Source: Apophysomyces variabilis (Eukaryota > Mucoromycota > Mucoromycetes > Mucorales > Mucoraceae). From it: a DNA stretch of 64,000 nt. Under the pieces are notes generated by a model. The model searched no databases and was not told the origin of the DNA. It saw only the letters and a program-made list of their open reading frames with translations. Location: positions 372,001 through 436,000 of the forward strand of contig MZZL01000399.1 of NCBI GenBank assembly GCA_002749535.1, given 5' to 3'. Positions 12,576 to 24,420 of the stretch are shown here, piece by piece (the first letter of the stretch is position 1; each line of letters starts with the position of its first letter). The translations under genes were made by a program, and so were the position numbers.

Positions 12576-12929
12576 GCTGCGTGCCGAACTTTTTTTTTGT
12601 GCTGTGTTGGACAGTGCGCCGGAAGGATCCTTGGACTTCAAAAAAAAGAAGGCTAATGAGGAGGAAAGAGAGTTTTCGAGTCACGGATCCTCAAAGGGCT
12701 GCATTGCGTGCTGGGATTTAACTTCGAGAACTCATTGCTACGGGTTTCTGCATGTGACTTGACACCCGCACGCTTTTGCACTTTGTTCGGTGTCGATGGG
12801 TGTCAGACTTATCTTGGGTTATAACTTAGTTAATCAGCTTCCCAGTTATGCAAGGTCCGGCTTTTGCATTTCCGGACTTTTTTTTTTGAAAGGGAAGGAA
12901 CGCTCCCTATTGTTCATTACCATAAAGTA
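12203..12929. repeat. Sugar-transporter promoter side with a TG/TA microsatellite
   Basis: Upstream of the transporter start. It includes a compound dinucleotide repeat, (TG)n followed by (TA)n, at about 12533-12575, and T/A homopolymers at 12307-12320 and 12494-12503. Open frames here run through the low-complexity DNA and are not convincing genes. Confidence 0.6.
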
Positions 12930-13396
12930 AGGGAATTGCTTGGGACAAAAACATTTTTGAGATACCAATAACCACTTTAATCTCAATCAGGACATACAAC
13001 GTTCACGCGTAGCTTTATAAAGGAAACGTGTTCCTGTGCTGCGAAGATTTTAACAGCTAGACAAGCTGATACGACATGTGAATTCTTACTTGAGGCTTCA
13101 ATATCAATTTCGTGCCGGAACGAACAACCTTTTGGCAGCAACTTAATTAATTAACAACAGCTTTAAATATACCTAGTCATAGTATACGTTGGGTGTATCC
13201 ATCGTGGCCAATACTGTAAGACACGCAAAATTACACATGAGCGCAAGAGATGTATAACCGGTATGATCTTCAATGGCTCTTGCATATCACAAACGGTAGT
13301 CTTGTCCGAGCGGTATTAGCGAACGTAGTATATCCTAATAGAGATCCAAAGTAGTGATCGGTATTACAAATATGTTTTTGTCCCAAGCAATTCCCT
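12930..13396. mobile_element. 467-bp non-coding element with long terminal inverted repeats
   Basis: The outer 25 bases are perfect inverted copies: AGGGAATTGCTTGGGACAAA at 12930 onward and its complement ending at 13396. The inverted similarity continues imperfectly inward for roughly 90 bases (for example the shared ATACC, ACTTT, ATCTC and ACGTTC blocks). There is no coding sequence inside. Size and structure fit a MITE or deletion derivative of a DNA transposon. No clear target-site duplication is seen; TA-rich bases flank both ends. Confidence 0.72.
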
Positions 13397-13479
13397 ATAC
13401 TAAAAAACAACCAAAATATTCTTCGCGCAAGAACGTCACGGTTCCAAACTATAGCGCAACTGATACATCTTAGGACCGC

Positions 13480-14650
13480 ATATAAAGCTGTACCTCATTT
13501 TTCATGGCTTTCAGGCCCGTTCTTGCTGCTTTTCCAACTTTCTTTTGCTACAAATTGGGCAGATCCGGGACGTGAGATACTCTTCGACCATTATAACCCT
13601 CGCAGGAACCTAAATATACAATAGCGTTAGGAGAAACATATCATGACTTCTAAACACAAACTACCTTCCGTTAGCTACATAGCTGATAAAGAGGATTTCT
13701 TACGGTCTTGAGGCTTTTTCTCTCGTATAAGGATTTTTTCCTCCAGTCCTTTTAACGCGGTGTACATCCACGACATGTATAAATGACTAGTGGTATTCAA
13801 TTTGACATCAGTAATAGGAGTGGGCCCAAACGACAATGAGGAAGTTATTTTCTCAATCGTTTCTCTTTCAGAGCTTCTTCATGGTTAACGGTGCTTGGCC
13901 AATGATCGGTTTCTGTAGATATTTTTGCAGCATGATTGTACGCTTACTGTGCCAATGCCTTGCGCTCCCCAACTGTCAGCTTCCCTAGGTGACAGTCCTC
14001 TGTCTTGTCAGAGAATCAGATCAACAGATATTGAATGGTCTTTTCTTCAAAGTTCACGACAGCGCGGTTTCGAATAGCTTCTTCGTACATTTTGGCAGCA
14101 TCAGATATTAATGTCATGTATCTGTGTGACGCAAAGTACTCGGGTTCGAAAGTTTCCACATCCTCCTTTAACTGCTTAAAGATATTCTTTATGAGCTCAT
14201 TTGTCTTTCCACTTCCGGCAACGATTGCAGAAAAATCGTAGCATAGATCATGAGATACATTCGGAATCTCTTTGAATTCTACGAGCATTGTTAAAGACGT
14301 AATAATTAGCAAAAAGGGACCGGGCATAGGTGACATCGCGAACATGTTTCAAGGCAGGGCGAATTGAGGTCAGAAGATCGGCATTTTTGCATGTATTTTT
14401 TTAAACGAAGTCTTGATCATACTGGTACGCTTCAATGCGCATGTGGTCTTACGACGTGCTTTAGGATTCTTGCATTGTTTATTTGATGATTGACTGTGTC
14501 CTGCTTCGCCACATGTGGCCTAAATAACTGCTTTGTCTTTGCCTTTTTCCTCCTGTAAGTTACTTCGATCGCCATATTTGGCGTCGCATTTCTTGTTTGC
14601 AAGTCAATTTTCTTTCCGTTTTTGAGTCTTTGGCACAGCGGATAGGTTTA
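13480..14650 (-). pseudogene. Eroded repeat ORF with a zinc-knuckle-like motif
   Basis: On the minus strand, fragments of one coding region are spread over three frames. A CCHC-like segment (TCGEAGHSQSSNKQCKN) lies near 14465-14520. The longest open part, 14345-14016, contains AIVAGSGKTNELIKNIFKQL and ends ISDAAKMYEEAIRNRA...FEEKTIQYL. Further pieces continue to about 13500. I recognise this arrangement only as a type of repeated, mobile-element-like ORF in mucoralean genomes, and cannot name the element class. Many stops show it is dead. Confidence 0.4.
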
Positions 14651-14897
14651 GGTATAATTACAATCAATGAAAAAAAAAAACCGTTTGTTTACTCCCGACC
14701 TGATGGCTCTGTTGATGCGGAGAGATTCGGAGCGTCAGTTTCAGCTTTGGAATTTAAAGCAAAATAATATTTACCCATTACTATCTCATTTTACCTGCAT
14801 GTAATGTTCTTCTACTCTCACACTTGAGCAGTTTTATCCATCAGAAATGTAAAAAAGATCAATTTTTAATAAGCATATATTTTAGCAAAGAAGAAAA

Positions 14898-15188
14898 TTA
14901 TATTTCATATGCTTCCTGAAGCAAGCTCAACTTTCTTTTCTTCAGTTTCAGCTTTTCTTTATCCTCCTTAATCTCCGCTTTTATGTCCTCAAGCAATCGT
15001 TTGAGGACAGCACGGGTATCCACAGTTGAGGATGTAGAAGGGACATCCTCGTTGTCATTGTTATTATTCGGCGTTGCTGTCGGCAGCCGCCGAAGAAAAA
15101 GTAACCGAACAAGTACACCAACTAGTGGCGTCTTGATCGATTCTAGGTTGACATAATGAAACGGCCTATGACTCCAAGCAGTATTAGT
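14898..15188 (-). pseudogene. C-terminal ORF fragment, cut by a MITE
   Basis: An open minus-strand frame ends at 14898 with a Lys/Glu-rich coiled-coil-like tail (RLLEDIKAEIKEDKEKLKLK) preceded by an Asn/Asp/Ser-rich linker. Its upstream end runs into the MITE copy at 15189, so the N-terminal part is missing or displaced. It may be the end of the eroded ORF family seen at 13480-14650 or of a separate one. No function assigned. Confidence 0.35.
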
Positions 15189-15358
15189 CACTGTGGGACA
15201 AAAAAGTCTCATAGGTTGCATAAATCGCGTAAATCGCATACAACTCGTACAGACGTCGCCTAGCTCAAGTAGTCAAACGCCGCACAAATCTCGCAAAAAT
15301 CGCATCCTATATGACATGCGCCTTTCCTGCGACGTGTGCAGCATTTCTTTTCCGGTAG
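15189..15358. mobile_element. MITE family 1, copy A (decayed)
   Basis: Begins CACTGTGGGACAAAAAAGTC and carries the same internal blocks as the copies at 28663 and 54336, for instance CGTACAGACGTCGC and CTGCGACGTGTGCAGC. The right end is degraded compared with the other two. Non-coding, with a largely self-complementary second half. Confidence 0.75.
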
Positions 15359-16694
15359 TAAGTATCTTTTAAGAGAAAACCGATGACATGACGGGCGGGA
15401 AAAGCAAGGTCAAGTACACGAGCACTGTGGATACCGATCGTACGTAGGTATTGGCGGATTTGAGGGTGTGGTAATCGCTTTTTGCATGGTATATATATGT
15501 ACTGAAAGTGCGATGAAATAGTTTCTGGCGCTTGGAAAAACTGGCTGGCAAGAAGTGTAGGCGTAGTGGCAGAGTTGGCGTCCGCTGAGAGGGAGCAGGT
15601 GGCGATGGCGAATGCTCACTAGATAATGGGACACCAGCAGCATCTTCTTTGGGAGATGTTGGAGGTGTCTGAGCTGGTGGTGTGGGCTTTGGTTTGACTA
15701 TTGTCTTTGGCCGTGAGGAAACGGTCGGAATGGGGGACGCGGCATGGGTTTCACTGGAGCTACTTGTGTAGGAGCTAGGCGGGATTGGCTAGGCTGTTCG
15801 GAGATGGGGACGATCGATTCCGTAACTATCGAGTGGGCAGTGAGGCGTGGTTTGTGTGGGCACTGGGAGGGGGGGAGCTTTCCAGTTCCTTAGCGTAAAA
15901 TAAATATTCAATAAAAAATAAGATAAAGAACAGAAAAGAGAAGTGTCAAAATCCCAAGATAATGGAGCCAATTTATGATTGCGACAACGTCACTTTATTT
16001 CGACATTATGTGGCAATAAGAGAGGCGAATTGCGCAGACATCTGTGATTGTGCGTTTCTACTGTCATACTTCCTACAGTTCGTTTGTGTTGTAACAAGTT
16101 CAAATATGTATTAGTTCGACAAACTTGTCACTTGAAAAGTTTCCAGGAACGGATCTCTATAATAGCACAAAGCCTCATGACATCTCCACCTAAGAAATTA
16201 AAAAAGTTGCAAACTGGTGGTTGCATAAGAAGCCCTTTTTAGCCTCTTCTTCTCATTTTAAAGCGCCGTCATTCAGCTATTCGTGCATGTTTTTATACTG
16301 CGCTGCTTTTTGGACAAATAGATGCAGAAGCATGAAAACAGTTTATCAGAGGGTTCCCCCAAAGGAGAAGAAAAAAGGTAGCAAGAGAGGATATTCATTC
16401 ATAAATACAAAAAGGAAAAGCGAGAAAAGCAACATACTATTGTTGTGGATCTTTGAATGAACAACACTTGAGATGACGCAAAGAGAAGAGAAATAGCCAT
16501 CCATCCATTTGTGAACCGTACCCAGTAAACTCTTTTTAACTTTCTTCCGGATAAAGTGACGTGCATGATTTTTTTGAGCAGTATAGAGATGGCCATCCTA
16601 TATAACCTCCGTTCTCTCTCCCCTCCTTCTCACCCACCCACACACACACTCATAATACAAAAACTATCCCCTCCTCTTCCTCATTACATAACCC
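15359..16694 (-). pseudogene. Proline-rich coding relic and intergenic DNA
   Basis: Between about 15560 and 15880 the minus strand encodes a Pro/Ser/Thr-rich stretch (for example KPTPPAQTPPTSPKEDA) in one frame and a related Pro-rich stretch in another, with stops between them. This looks like a broken low-complexity protein gene rather than a living one. The rest to 16694 is AT-rich, with a CT-rich leader right before the gene at 16695. No domain was recognised. Confidence 0.25.
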
Positions 16695-18028
16695 ATGTTA
16701 AACCAGTTACCTATTGAATTATTATGCTCCGTTCTCTCCTGGCTTGAGTATGACGACTTGGATACCTTGCTTCAATTCGACAGTATAGCCCCTATTGTGC
16801 GCCACCATTTACACCGTCATTTCCGCTTTCACTATCAAACAGCTTCCCTCCTGCGTCTATTCGAATCACTGACAACGGCAGAACGGAATAAGCAGGAAAC
16901 GCGCAATGAAATGGCCACCCATCTCTTGGAATTGATTTGTCACATTGTTGAAAAATGTCCAAAATATGATCATAGAACGAAATTTACAGAACTCCTGGAT
17001 ACACTTCAACAACTCGTCGTACGTCGCATCCTATCCACAGATATGCGCACAGGGCTTGAATACGATTATGCTTCCCTTTGTCTCCAAGTTCGACATACAT
17101 ATCTTCATACACCCTCCATTCGTGTACTACATGACCCTGTAAGTATATAGATCGTGTAGGCTGCGTATTTGGTTGTAGAACAAATAGGATGGTGCGTGCA
17201 TTGGGGTTTCTATTATTAACGTAAAGGGCGCGCTTCATCTATTCTTGTTCTCTCCCTCTATTTATGTCATTGGCGATTCTGGCTTTTTTTTTATTTTTGG
17301 CTAACTGTATTCCCTTGACTTTGCCCAGAAATACAGGCGGCGAAGTACGAAACATCCCTTGGCTCCATTTCTGCCGAGAGATTATACCTGGATTTGGCGA
17401 AGCCACTGCGCAGGCGCAGTAGATCTGTTAAAAAAAAATACATTGACACAAATACTGGAGGATCGTCAGGTGATCCAGATGCGCGAACAACGACTCCGTT
17501 TTGCTCGATTCTTTGGATCGCTCTTTGAAGTGACGAGTCTATACCTGGAATCCAATCTGGATGGTACCTTTGAGGAGTGTGTACGTGAGGCCCTGGTGGT
17601 TGGTGATGTGGAAGATTTATTGGCTATGTGTGTGGCTGCTGGTCGGCCGGTGGATGTGGATGAAATGTGCATGATGGTCATGCAGGCAGGAGAACAGCTG
17701 TGGAGCTATCTTGACATGATGCACGATTGGGTCACTACCAATCCTACGCCACAACAACAAGCGCGACTCCATGGTTGGGAAACTGATAACAACGTCAACC
17801 CTAACGAACAATCTTTGTCACAACAAGAACAGCAACAGTCGCTTCTATTTTCTGCAGAATGTATGTTGCCTGACCGTTATAAAGTCCAAACTCAATCAAA
17901 GCTTCGGTTGAAGGTAAACACCTAAAAGAAGGATGACGTGGGGAACAAATCAGACTCATTTTCTATCTTTTGTTATGTTATAGCTTATGGATGGTTTATA
18001 CAAAAAAGGCTTTGACTGGTTTCATTAG
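16695..18028 (+). CDS. F-box-like protein
   Basis: Three exons inferred: 16695-17138, 17329-17913 and 17984-18028, all joined at GT-AG introns in phase 0, giving about 357 residues. The N-terminus, MLNQLPIELLCSVLSWLEYD followed by DLDTLLQ, fits an F-box-like motif (LPxEL...VLxxL), which would dock the protein on Skp1 in an SCF ubiquitin ligase. The rest is helical, with a central stretch (EECVREALVVGDVEDLLAMC) and a Gln-rich segment near residue 300, and no recognised substrate-binding repeat. If the last intron were not removed, the frame would stop four codons later at 17925, so the short third exon is likely but not certain. A CT-rich leader precedes the ATG. Confidence 0.7.
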
Positions 18029-19029
18029 TTTAACTTACTCTTTGATTCCCATTTCTTTTTTTGCTAATTTTAAATGGGTTCCACCATCTGACTTGTATAT
18101 TCCATCGAGTGATAATATATGTATGTCTGTCTTTTGTCATAAAAGAAACCAGGACCACCAAAGTATTTCTATGAAAGCTGTCTTAATTTCATATATCCCT
18201 CCTTCAGTTTGCCACAATTTGCCAAGCTTTACGATGTGAAGGTCGTTTAAGATACGTTGAAGGTAATCGTGCAAGAAACACAAAGATATGTACACATGAA
18301 CCCTGCCTTCGTCGGAGAAATTCACTGGCTGCCTTGATGACTGTCATAGTTGTCTCCAGCTGTTAGTGGGAAGTTGTTATCCTCCTCTTGCACATCAGGA
18401 AAAGTTGAATGGCAAATACTAGGTTGTCTCGCATGTTTAATATCATACTATAGGTTCGTCTCTAAATACAATGCTTGTGGGACCGAAGCTTTACTTGCCG
18501 CCGCTCGTCTTGTTTCATCTCTGCTGCTTTTTTTCTTCTTACAGTCCCGCCGTCCGTTTTGCCCTACAAATACAATATAACATGATCTACACCCCCCCAA
18601 GAAGCGACTAGCAATCTTTTGTCCGCCATAGCAAACATTATGTTATTACAATACCTGATGTTTGTTCATAGTGCATGGAATAACTCATTCTCGCCTCAAC
18701 AGACCATTGTTTCCGATGAACCCAGTGAATGATGTCCCAAAATCACGGACCTGCATTTTATTAAGTGCCTGTCATTTGGATTACTTTGCTTCAAATCCAA
18801 GATGCCAACCAGGATGATAATTTTCATTCTCATATAGAACCTAAGGATATTTCTTCTTTCGTTGATATATCCTCTTCTGTTTTGTACGTACGTTAAATAT
18901 GTCCGGAAAATTCCTTTTCTTCCACCTTAATATGCATGAACATGACAGCAGTGACCATTGATATACCACGCCATCATGCAATTACGGAAAAGTCCTTTAA
19001 ATCTATACCTAATAATACTATCTTCACGC
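18029..19029. other. Intergenic region
   Basis: No gene supported. AT-rich, with short chance frames on both strands and a C run near 18591-18598. Confidence 0.4.
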
Positions 19030-20290
19030 TTTGTTTTCTGCAGAGTTAAATAAAATTACTTCTTCTATGACCACCCCACAACCTTCAAATGAATTGCTTA
19101 TTGCGGTTACAGAAGCTGGAAAACATTCAGTACCAACACCCAGACGTATAACGATGATTTTGCTTTTCCGTCTCCGAAGTGTTCAACTTCATCATTGCCC
19201 AACAGATCCTGTTGAGGGATATTACCCTTTTTCGCATTCCCGACCATACTGAGCAGTCGCTGGAATCCGGTCGGATTGCCATTGGTGGGCATTGTTGAGC
19301 GTTGGAAATCTCTAGAAACATCGGCATCAATCGGTGCTTAAAGTTGTTTTCCAGTAGGCAAGACAGATTGTATGATATGCATTAAGGTCTTGGCTCTGAA
19401 GCTACTACCACAGTCACTACAGCGGAAAACAGGTTGGGTAGGCTCATTTTAATGACTTTCGGTGAGTCTCAAAGTTCGAGAGAAGGGAATCAATTTCTTC
19501 ATGGGACAGATTGTTGAGAGTCTTAGATATATTATCGTTTTGGGTTTTTAGCGCCTGCAGGTACTTTATATAAGTGTACATGTTGTTTTCTTTTCTAAGC
19601 TACAGATTCTGATAAATTCGTGGAAGAGCCCGGACATCGATTTTGAGAACCTGCGACTTACTTTCGAAGGCACTGTATAAGCATAACACTGAGTAAATTC
19701 TTCTAGCTGAACTGATGTAAACAATAGTCCAATTTTATCAAACGATCATTAGAGACGCTAAAACTTTCGAAACGCTGCTTAAGCTCTCCATTAATATCTC
19801 GTCGAATATAGCACAGGGTTCTCTCATCGACGTATTAAAGAAGTGCTTCATGCTCTTGTTGAAGAATGACATCTGATCCTCCCCTTCTGTCTTTCTGAAA
19901 TACATCCTCCGCATTTTCATCATATTCTTTTGCTCATATATCTCACTTATCTATATGCTGCTGCTGCAGATAAAAAAGGAAACAAGGTCAGCAGTCCGCT
20001 TCAAAGCGTCCATTTCAAGCCATTCAGCTGCACCATTACATATTAGCGGCGGAAATTTAGTAGCACCAATGCATGGCTCTCTTTTATTGTATTAAGGATT
20101 GTCTTCTCTCAATTCTCAAAGTAAGATTACTCTGATTAACAGGGTCCGCCATGAGAAGGCGGAAGACATTGATCCCATAAGGATTATGACCTAACGACCA
20201 GAAAGCTGTGGCGCTGGCGAAGGTAGACAATGGCCAGTGCTCCAGAACTTCTGAGTGCATCCCAAAAGTACTTGTTACCACTCATGCTAT
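19030..20290 (-). pseudogene. Eroded ORF of unknown, probably mobile, origin
   Basis: Minus-strand fragments follow one another with stops and frame changes: 20281-20084 (ATAFWSLGHNPYGINVFRLL), 19923-19738, then a piece with FRCSDCGSSFRAKTLMHII (a possible single zinc finger) near 19380-19440, and 19330-19107. The order suggests one decayed gene of roughly 400 residues. I do not recognise the family. It lies directly outside the left end of the Mutator-like element. Confidence 0.3.
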
Positions 20291-20641
20291 TCAAAAGTAT
20301 CCTCTCGAGTTCAATGAAGCTTTTCATCTCAAACATATTTGTAAAGGTAAGATGAAACCGATCATTCTAGATAGTTACAGATACTAGGACGCTCATGGAC
20401 ACTCAGATGCAATGGTTCTATTCGTCATTCCATCATTTAACAGATTTCCTTGAATCTACGGATTTTCCGGACATCCACCAGTGCAATTATCAAACGTAAA
20501 AGCAATAAATCTCTATTTCTTGGGGTATTATGGATCCCAAGTTCTAGTAAGCTTGCACTCTACAACACACCATAACCGTGCTTTTAATTTGACACGTGTC
20601 ATCGCTCGCATTTCTTTTGGCGATCGCGTTCAAACGATTGC

Positions 20642-20866
20642 TATGGGAATTATCTCGCGCACGATATCCCCCTGCCATACTAGGGAAAAAGTTCGTGTTC
20701 TGGCGCCGGTTAAACTTCATTCACAGATCCTCTACTTCATTCGCTGCACCATCCTTCTGTACTCCACGACCTTTTTGTGCTTCCCCCGAAATATCGTGTG
20801 GCCTATCGTATTCAAGTGCTCTCTTCACGATGTTTCGACTGAAGCACAAAAGGTCGTGTGGCCAAT
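20642..20866 (+). repeat. Left terminal inverted repeat of the MULE
   Basis: Starts TATGGGAATTATCTCGCGCA and ends GGTCGTGTGGCCAAT. Identical in inverted orientation to 26075-26299. It contains its own internal inverted pair (20765-20783 against 20841-20858). The transposase ATG is only about 110 bp beyond its inner end, so the promoter probably lies in the repeat, as in maize MuDR (comparison, not proof). Confidence 0.95.
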
Positions 20867-20974
20867 CAGAAGCCTCAACTGCCCCCAATGACGACACTAC
20901 GTTAAGAGTTGTAGTTGTTAGACAAACGTACCTTTGCTATTCTTGAACCTTTTCTTTCTGAAAACGTACTCAAT

Positions 20975-23943
20975 ATGATCTCGCTTCTCAACACTCAATT
21001 CGACAACCGCTTTGATCTGCTCGACGCGGTTCAGCGACGTGCTAAAGAATCAGGATTTGCAGTGGCAATTAAGAACAGCAATTTGCAAAAAGGAACTGTA
21101 TACATTCAATGTGTTCACGGCCAGCAGTATAAGAACACCCACCACATCACTGACAGTGAGCGCTTGAAAAGTCGCTGCACCATTAAGACTGGCTGTGCTT
21201 GGGTCATGTATGCTTCAGTACCCAAAAAAACCGGAAAATGGACCGTGAAGAAGATTTCCCCTCCAGAGGACCATAACCACGATATGGACGAACGTGCTGG
21301 TCTCAGCTATCATCAACACCGAGATATTGCGGGAGATGTAGCCATGGAAATCGCAGAGAAGACGCTGCATGGTATACCTCCCGCCAAGATTTACGAAAGC
21401 TTGCGTAGCTACGATGGCCAGGCACCAATTACAGTTGGCGACATCTATAAGTTTAAGTCAACCTATATGTCATCCAGCAATGCGAACAGCATCGGGGCGG
21501 TTATCAACCATCTTCTTTCGTTAGGTTATGAAGTCCGACATGAGACAGACAGCGACAGTAAGCTTAAGTCGCTTTTCGTTTGTCACCCGAACGCCATCCA
21601 GAAAGCAATTCGTTTTTCTGATGTCGTTATAATCGACTCGACATACAAAACGAATGCCTATAAGATGCCGATGGTAAACATAATCGGTATCAGCAATTTG
21701 GGTACTGCAAAATTGCGCTCTTTTATGATTGCGTGCGCAATGATGTCGAATGAAACAGAAGTTTCATATCGCTGGATGGTAGAGATGTGCAAGAAGATGA
21801 TATGGCGTGTAGTCGACCCAGCGCTGTTCGTCACTGATAATGAACAGGCGCTAATCAATGCATTGGTCAGCGTTTTCCCCTTAAGTTCGCATACACTTTG
21901 TTGCTGGCACGTTGCCAAAAACTTTGAAAAACATGCTGCAGGCTTGTTTCTTCCTGACAGCAAAGAACGAGAGGGATTTTCTGCGACGATAAGTCAGTTG
22001 CTCTTTGCTAGAAGCCATCATCAATTTGAGGATGCTATTAGCCAGTATCATAGCTGGGCTAAGGCTGGCAAAGACAATGGCAAACATATAGTAGAATATC
22101 TTAATGAGTACTGTAGTCAATGAGATATACGTCGTAAAATTAGTGTCTTACGACATTTCATTTTAGAATGCTCAAGATCAAAGAGAAGTGGGCTGGGCCC
22201 TATGCAGAAATGCTTCAACACTTTGGAGCTAGATCTACTCAACGTGTAGAAGGCATCCATTGGGTCCTAAAACAGGCGTTAGAGACGCCTGGTAAGCTCC
22301 TTAAGCTGTTCCATACACTTGATGTGTGGATGCGAAAGAAAGTAAGCACGCTGATTCTTTTTTACTATTTTCCCATTTACATCACTCGTATTAGCACGAC
22401 CAGGAGTTGAGCGAATTTATAAAGGAAAAGCGCTCACAGCCTGTCATTAGCAATGCTGAGGACAGGTATCGCCTGGAAAATCTGTTCGGCCGTGTCTCGC
22501 ATTTCGCTATCTACGCACTTTTAGCAGAACTTCAGAAAGCTAAATCCCTTACAGCAAATCATTTTGCCCATCCATGCACATGCAAGGCTAGGTTCAATTA
22601 TGGATTGATGTGCAAGCATATGCTGCATGGGAGAAATGACCAGATCCCGCTGTCATCCATTCATAAAAGATGGCTATTGAGTCCTTCAGAACGTTAGTGT
22701 CATATGATATACTTTTATATTGAGCGCATATCTAAAGTCATTTCTCTGCAGGCAAGTTTGCTTTTGTTCCCACAGCGCCGACAGTCAGCAGCCACACTCA
22801 ACAGCACATCGAAGAATTTCAGTTCAAAGTGCAGCAGAGATGCGACGCGCTGGTAGATGACCAACAGCGAGAAGACTTGCTGGCCAAGTTGAACGCTCTG
22901 TTGGACAGCTACAAGCCTTTGTATACAGAGCGCATTCAAGAGCCATCACACGTCACTGTTAAGGGTCGTCCTAGCAACGTGAAAGGAAAGAGACTGCTCT
23001 CATGGCTTGAGCGTGGGAAACCGAAGAAGATTAGCGTCAAATCTGCCAAACTATCCAAACAACTTGACATCAACAAACCTGATCCCACCAAGGGCATCAA
23101 ACGAAAAAGAACAGACATTGTCTTTGACAGTACTGATCTTTATCCAAAGAGGTAATGGTACATCCATTATTCATAACGCTGATGACCCTGTTTGACTCGT
23201 TTAGGCAGCAACCTCAGAGTCATATTGGCTTTGTCGTTGATCAAACAATTCCGCCAGATAACTATTCCGGCACTCTTGATGTGAAGGGCGATGGATATTG
23301 TGGCTTCAGAACTCTCGCGCTGCTGCTTACTGGTGACGAAGAGGACTTTCCCAAGATAAAGAACGCCATGCTGTCGCATTTAGAAGAAAAAATTGATATC
23401 TATCGCGATAACTTCCATTACCCAGTAGAGGAAGTCTACAATATTGTTAAGGAAGGCACTGATATTGCGTCTGGGGCGCCATACAAACCCTGTTCAAGCA
23501 AGCACTGGTTTGACGCTGCCTATTGCTGTCAGCTTGCCAGTGATACATTCGGGATCCCTGTGGCAGTCTACTCCAATGCCAAATGTACCGTTGTTTCAGA
23601 CGGCATTCCCAAAGCCAAGCCAATGTACGATCCAGTACTATATTTGCCTATTGATGGACCAAAACCTAAAGTGTTTTATGGTTCCTTTCCAAAGGTTTAC
23701 TTGGACAAGCATGGCCGCCCTCATCCTTTGCTTTTGCACCACACAGATGGCAATCATTGGGCTACTGTAGCACTCAAACGTAGCAGGAAAATGGAATGGC
23801 CCCCAGTAAATACAGCACATTTTCGTGTTTGCGAAGAATTGGGCAAACCAAACCGGGTAAAAAGCTGCTGGAATATGCACCTTATAATACAAAAATCAAA
23901 AAAAAATATAGCAAGATCAACCAGCCCTATCACACTCGAGTAA
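20975..23943 (+). CDS. MULE transposase fused to an OTU-like cysteine protease
   Basis: Five exons inferred: 20975-22107, 22167-22341, 22404-22692, 22752-23151 and 23205-23943. All introns are short GT-AG, all phases agree, and the product is 911 residues. In order: a FAR1/WRKY-GCM1-like zinc-binding N-terminus (SRCTIKTGCAWVM ... PPEDHNHDMD); the MULE DDE core with first Asp in VIIDSTYKTNAYKMP, second Asp in LFVTDNEQALINA, a C-x2-H signature (LCCWHV) and the Glu in STQRVEGIHWVLK; a SWIM zinc finger (CTCKARFNYGLMCKHML); a basic linker; and an OTU fold with nucleophile in GDGYCGFRTLALLL and the C-terminal His in DGNHWATVAL. No stop interrupts the model. The start could lie slightly upstream (ATG near 20890) if a further intron exists. 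The protease role is unknown; deubiquitination or self-cleavage are possibilities. Confidence 0.9.
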
Positions 23944-24420
23944 AAGAAAATAAATAGCCTTCCCTTAAATTTTGTATAATTCCTTTATCTATTAAATAAC
24001 CTCGTAGTGCTTTGGACGTTATCCCTTCTTTTCGTAAAACATTATTTCTTTTATTTTTTACTTATAATAAGGTAGCCAAGGATCGATTAGAATGCCAAAA
24101 AATATTGTGTAGTTAGTCGTTAAGCTAAAGATATAAGCTCTGTTAATACTTTTCCATAACTGTCTTGTAAGAAATGCTGCAATAATTGCTTCTTTTCCTT
24201 GAAGCAAAAACAAAAAATTAACCTAAAATAAAGTAAAGCTAAACGGTCGGGGAAATCGTGAAACTTATAAAGACCGCAAATAATCGCTTTCTGCAAGTTG
24301 TGGTATTTTTGAGCTTGTACTCACTTTGCGAAGTCAGAAACACTATGCTACGATGTCACAGATTCTAAAATGCAAATGCGTACGTCGTATTGCGATGTTT
24401 TAAGTCAGATCGTCTTTAGT
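23944..24420. other. Convergent spacer inside the MULE
   Basis: AT-rich spacer between the stops of the two element ORFs. No coding sequence seen; presumably the two 3' ends. Confidence 0.5.

Noticed and set aside
12231..12641. Long minus-strand frames upstream of the sugar transporter
   Set aside because: They run through microsatellite and homopolymer DNA, and the transporter start is better explained by the ATG at 12202.
20481..20946. Plus-strand frames over the left MULE terminal repeat, with an identical frame on the minus strand at 26008-26298
   Set aside because: The two are the same terminal repeat read in both copies. The frames are by-products of the repeat, not genes.
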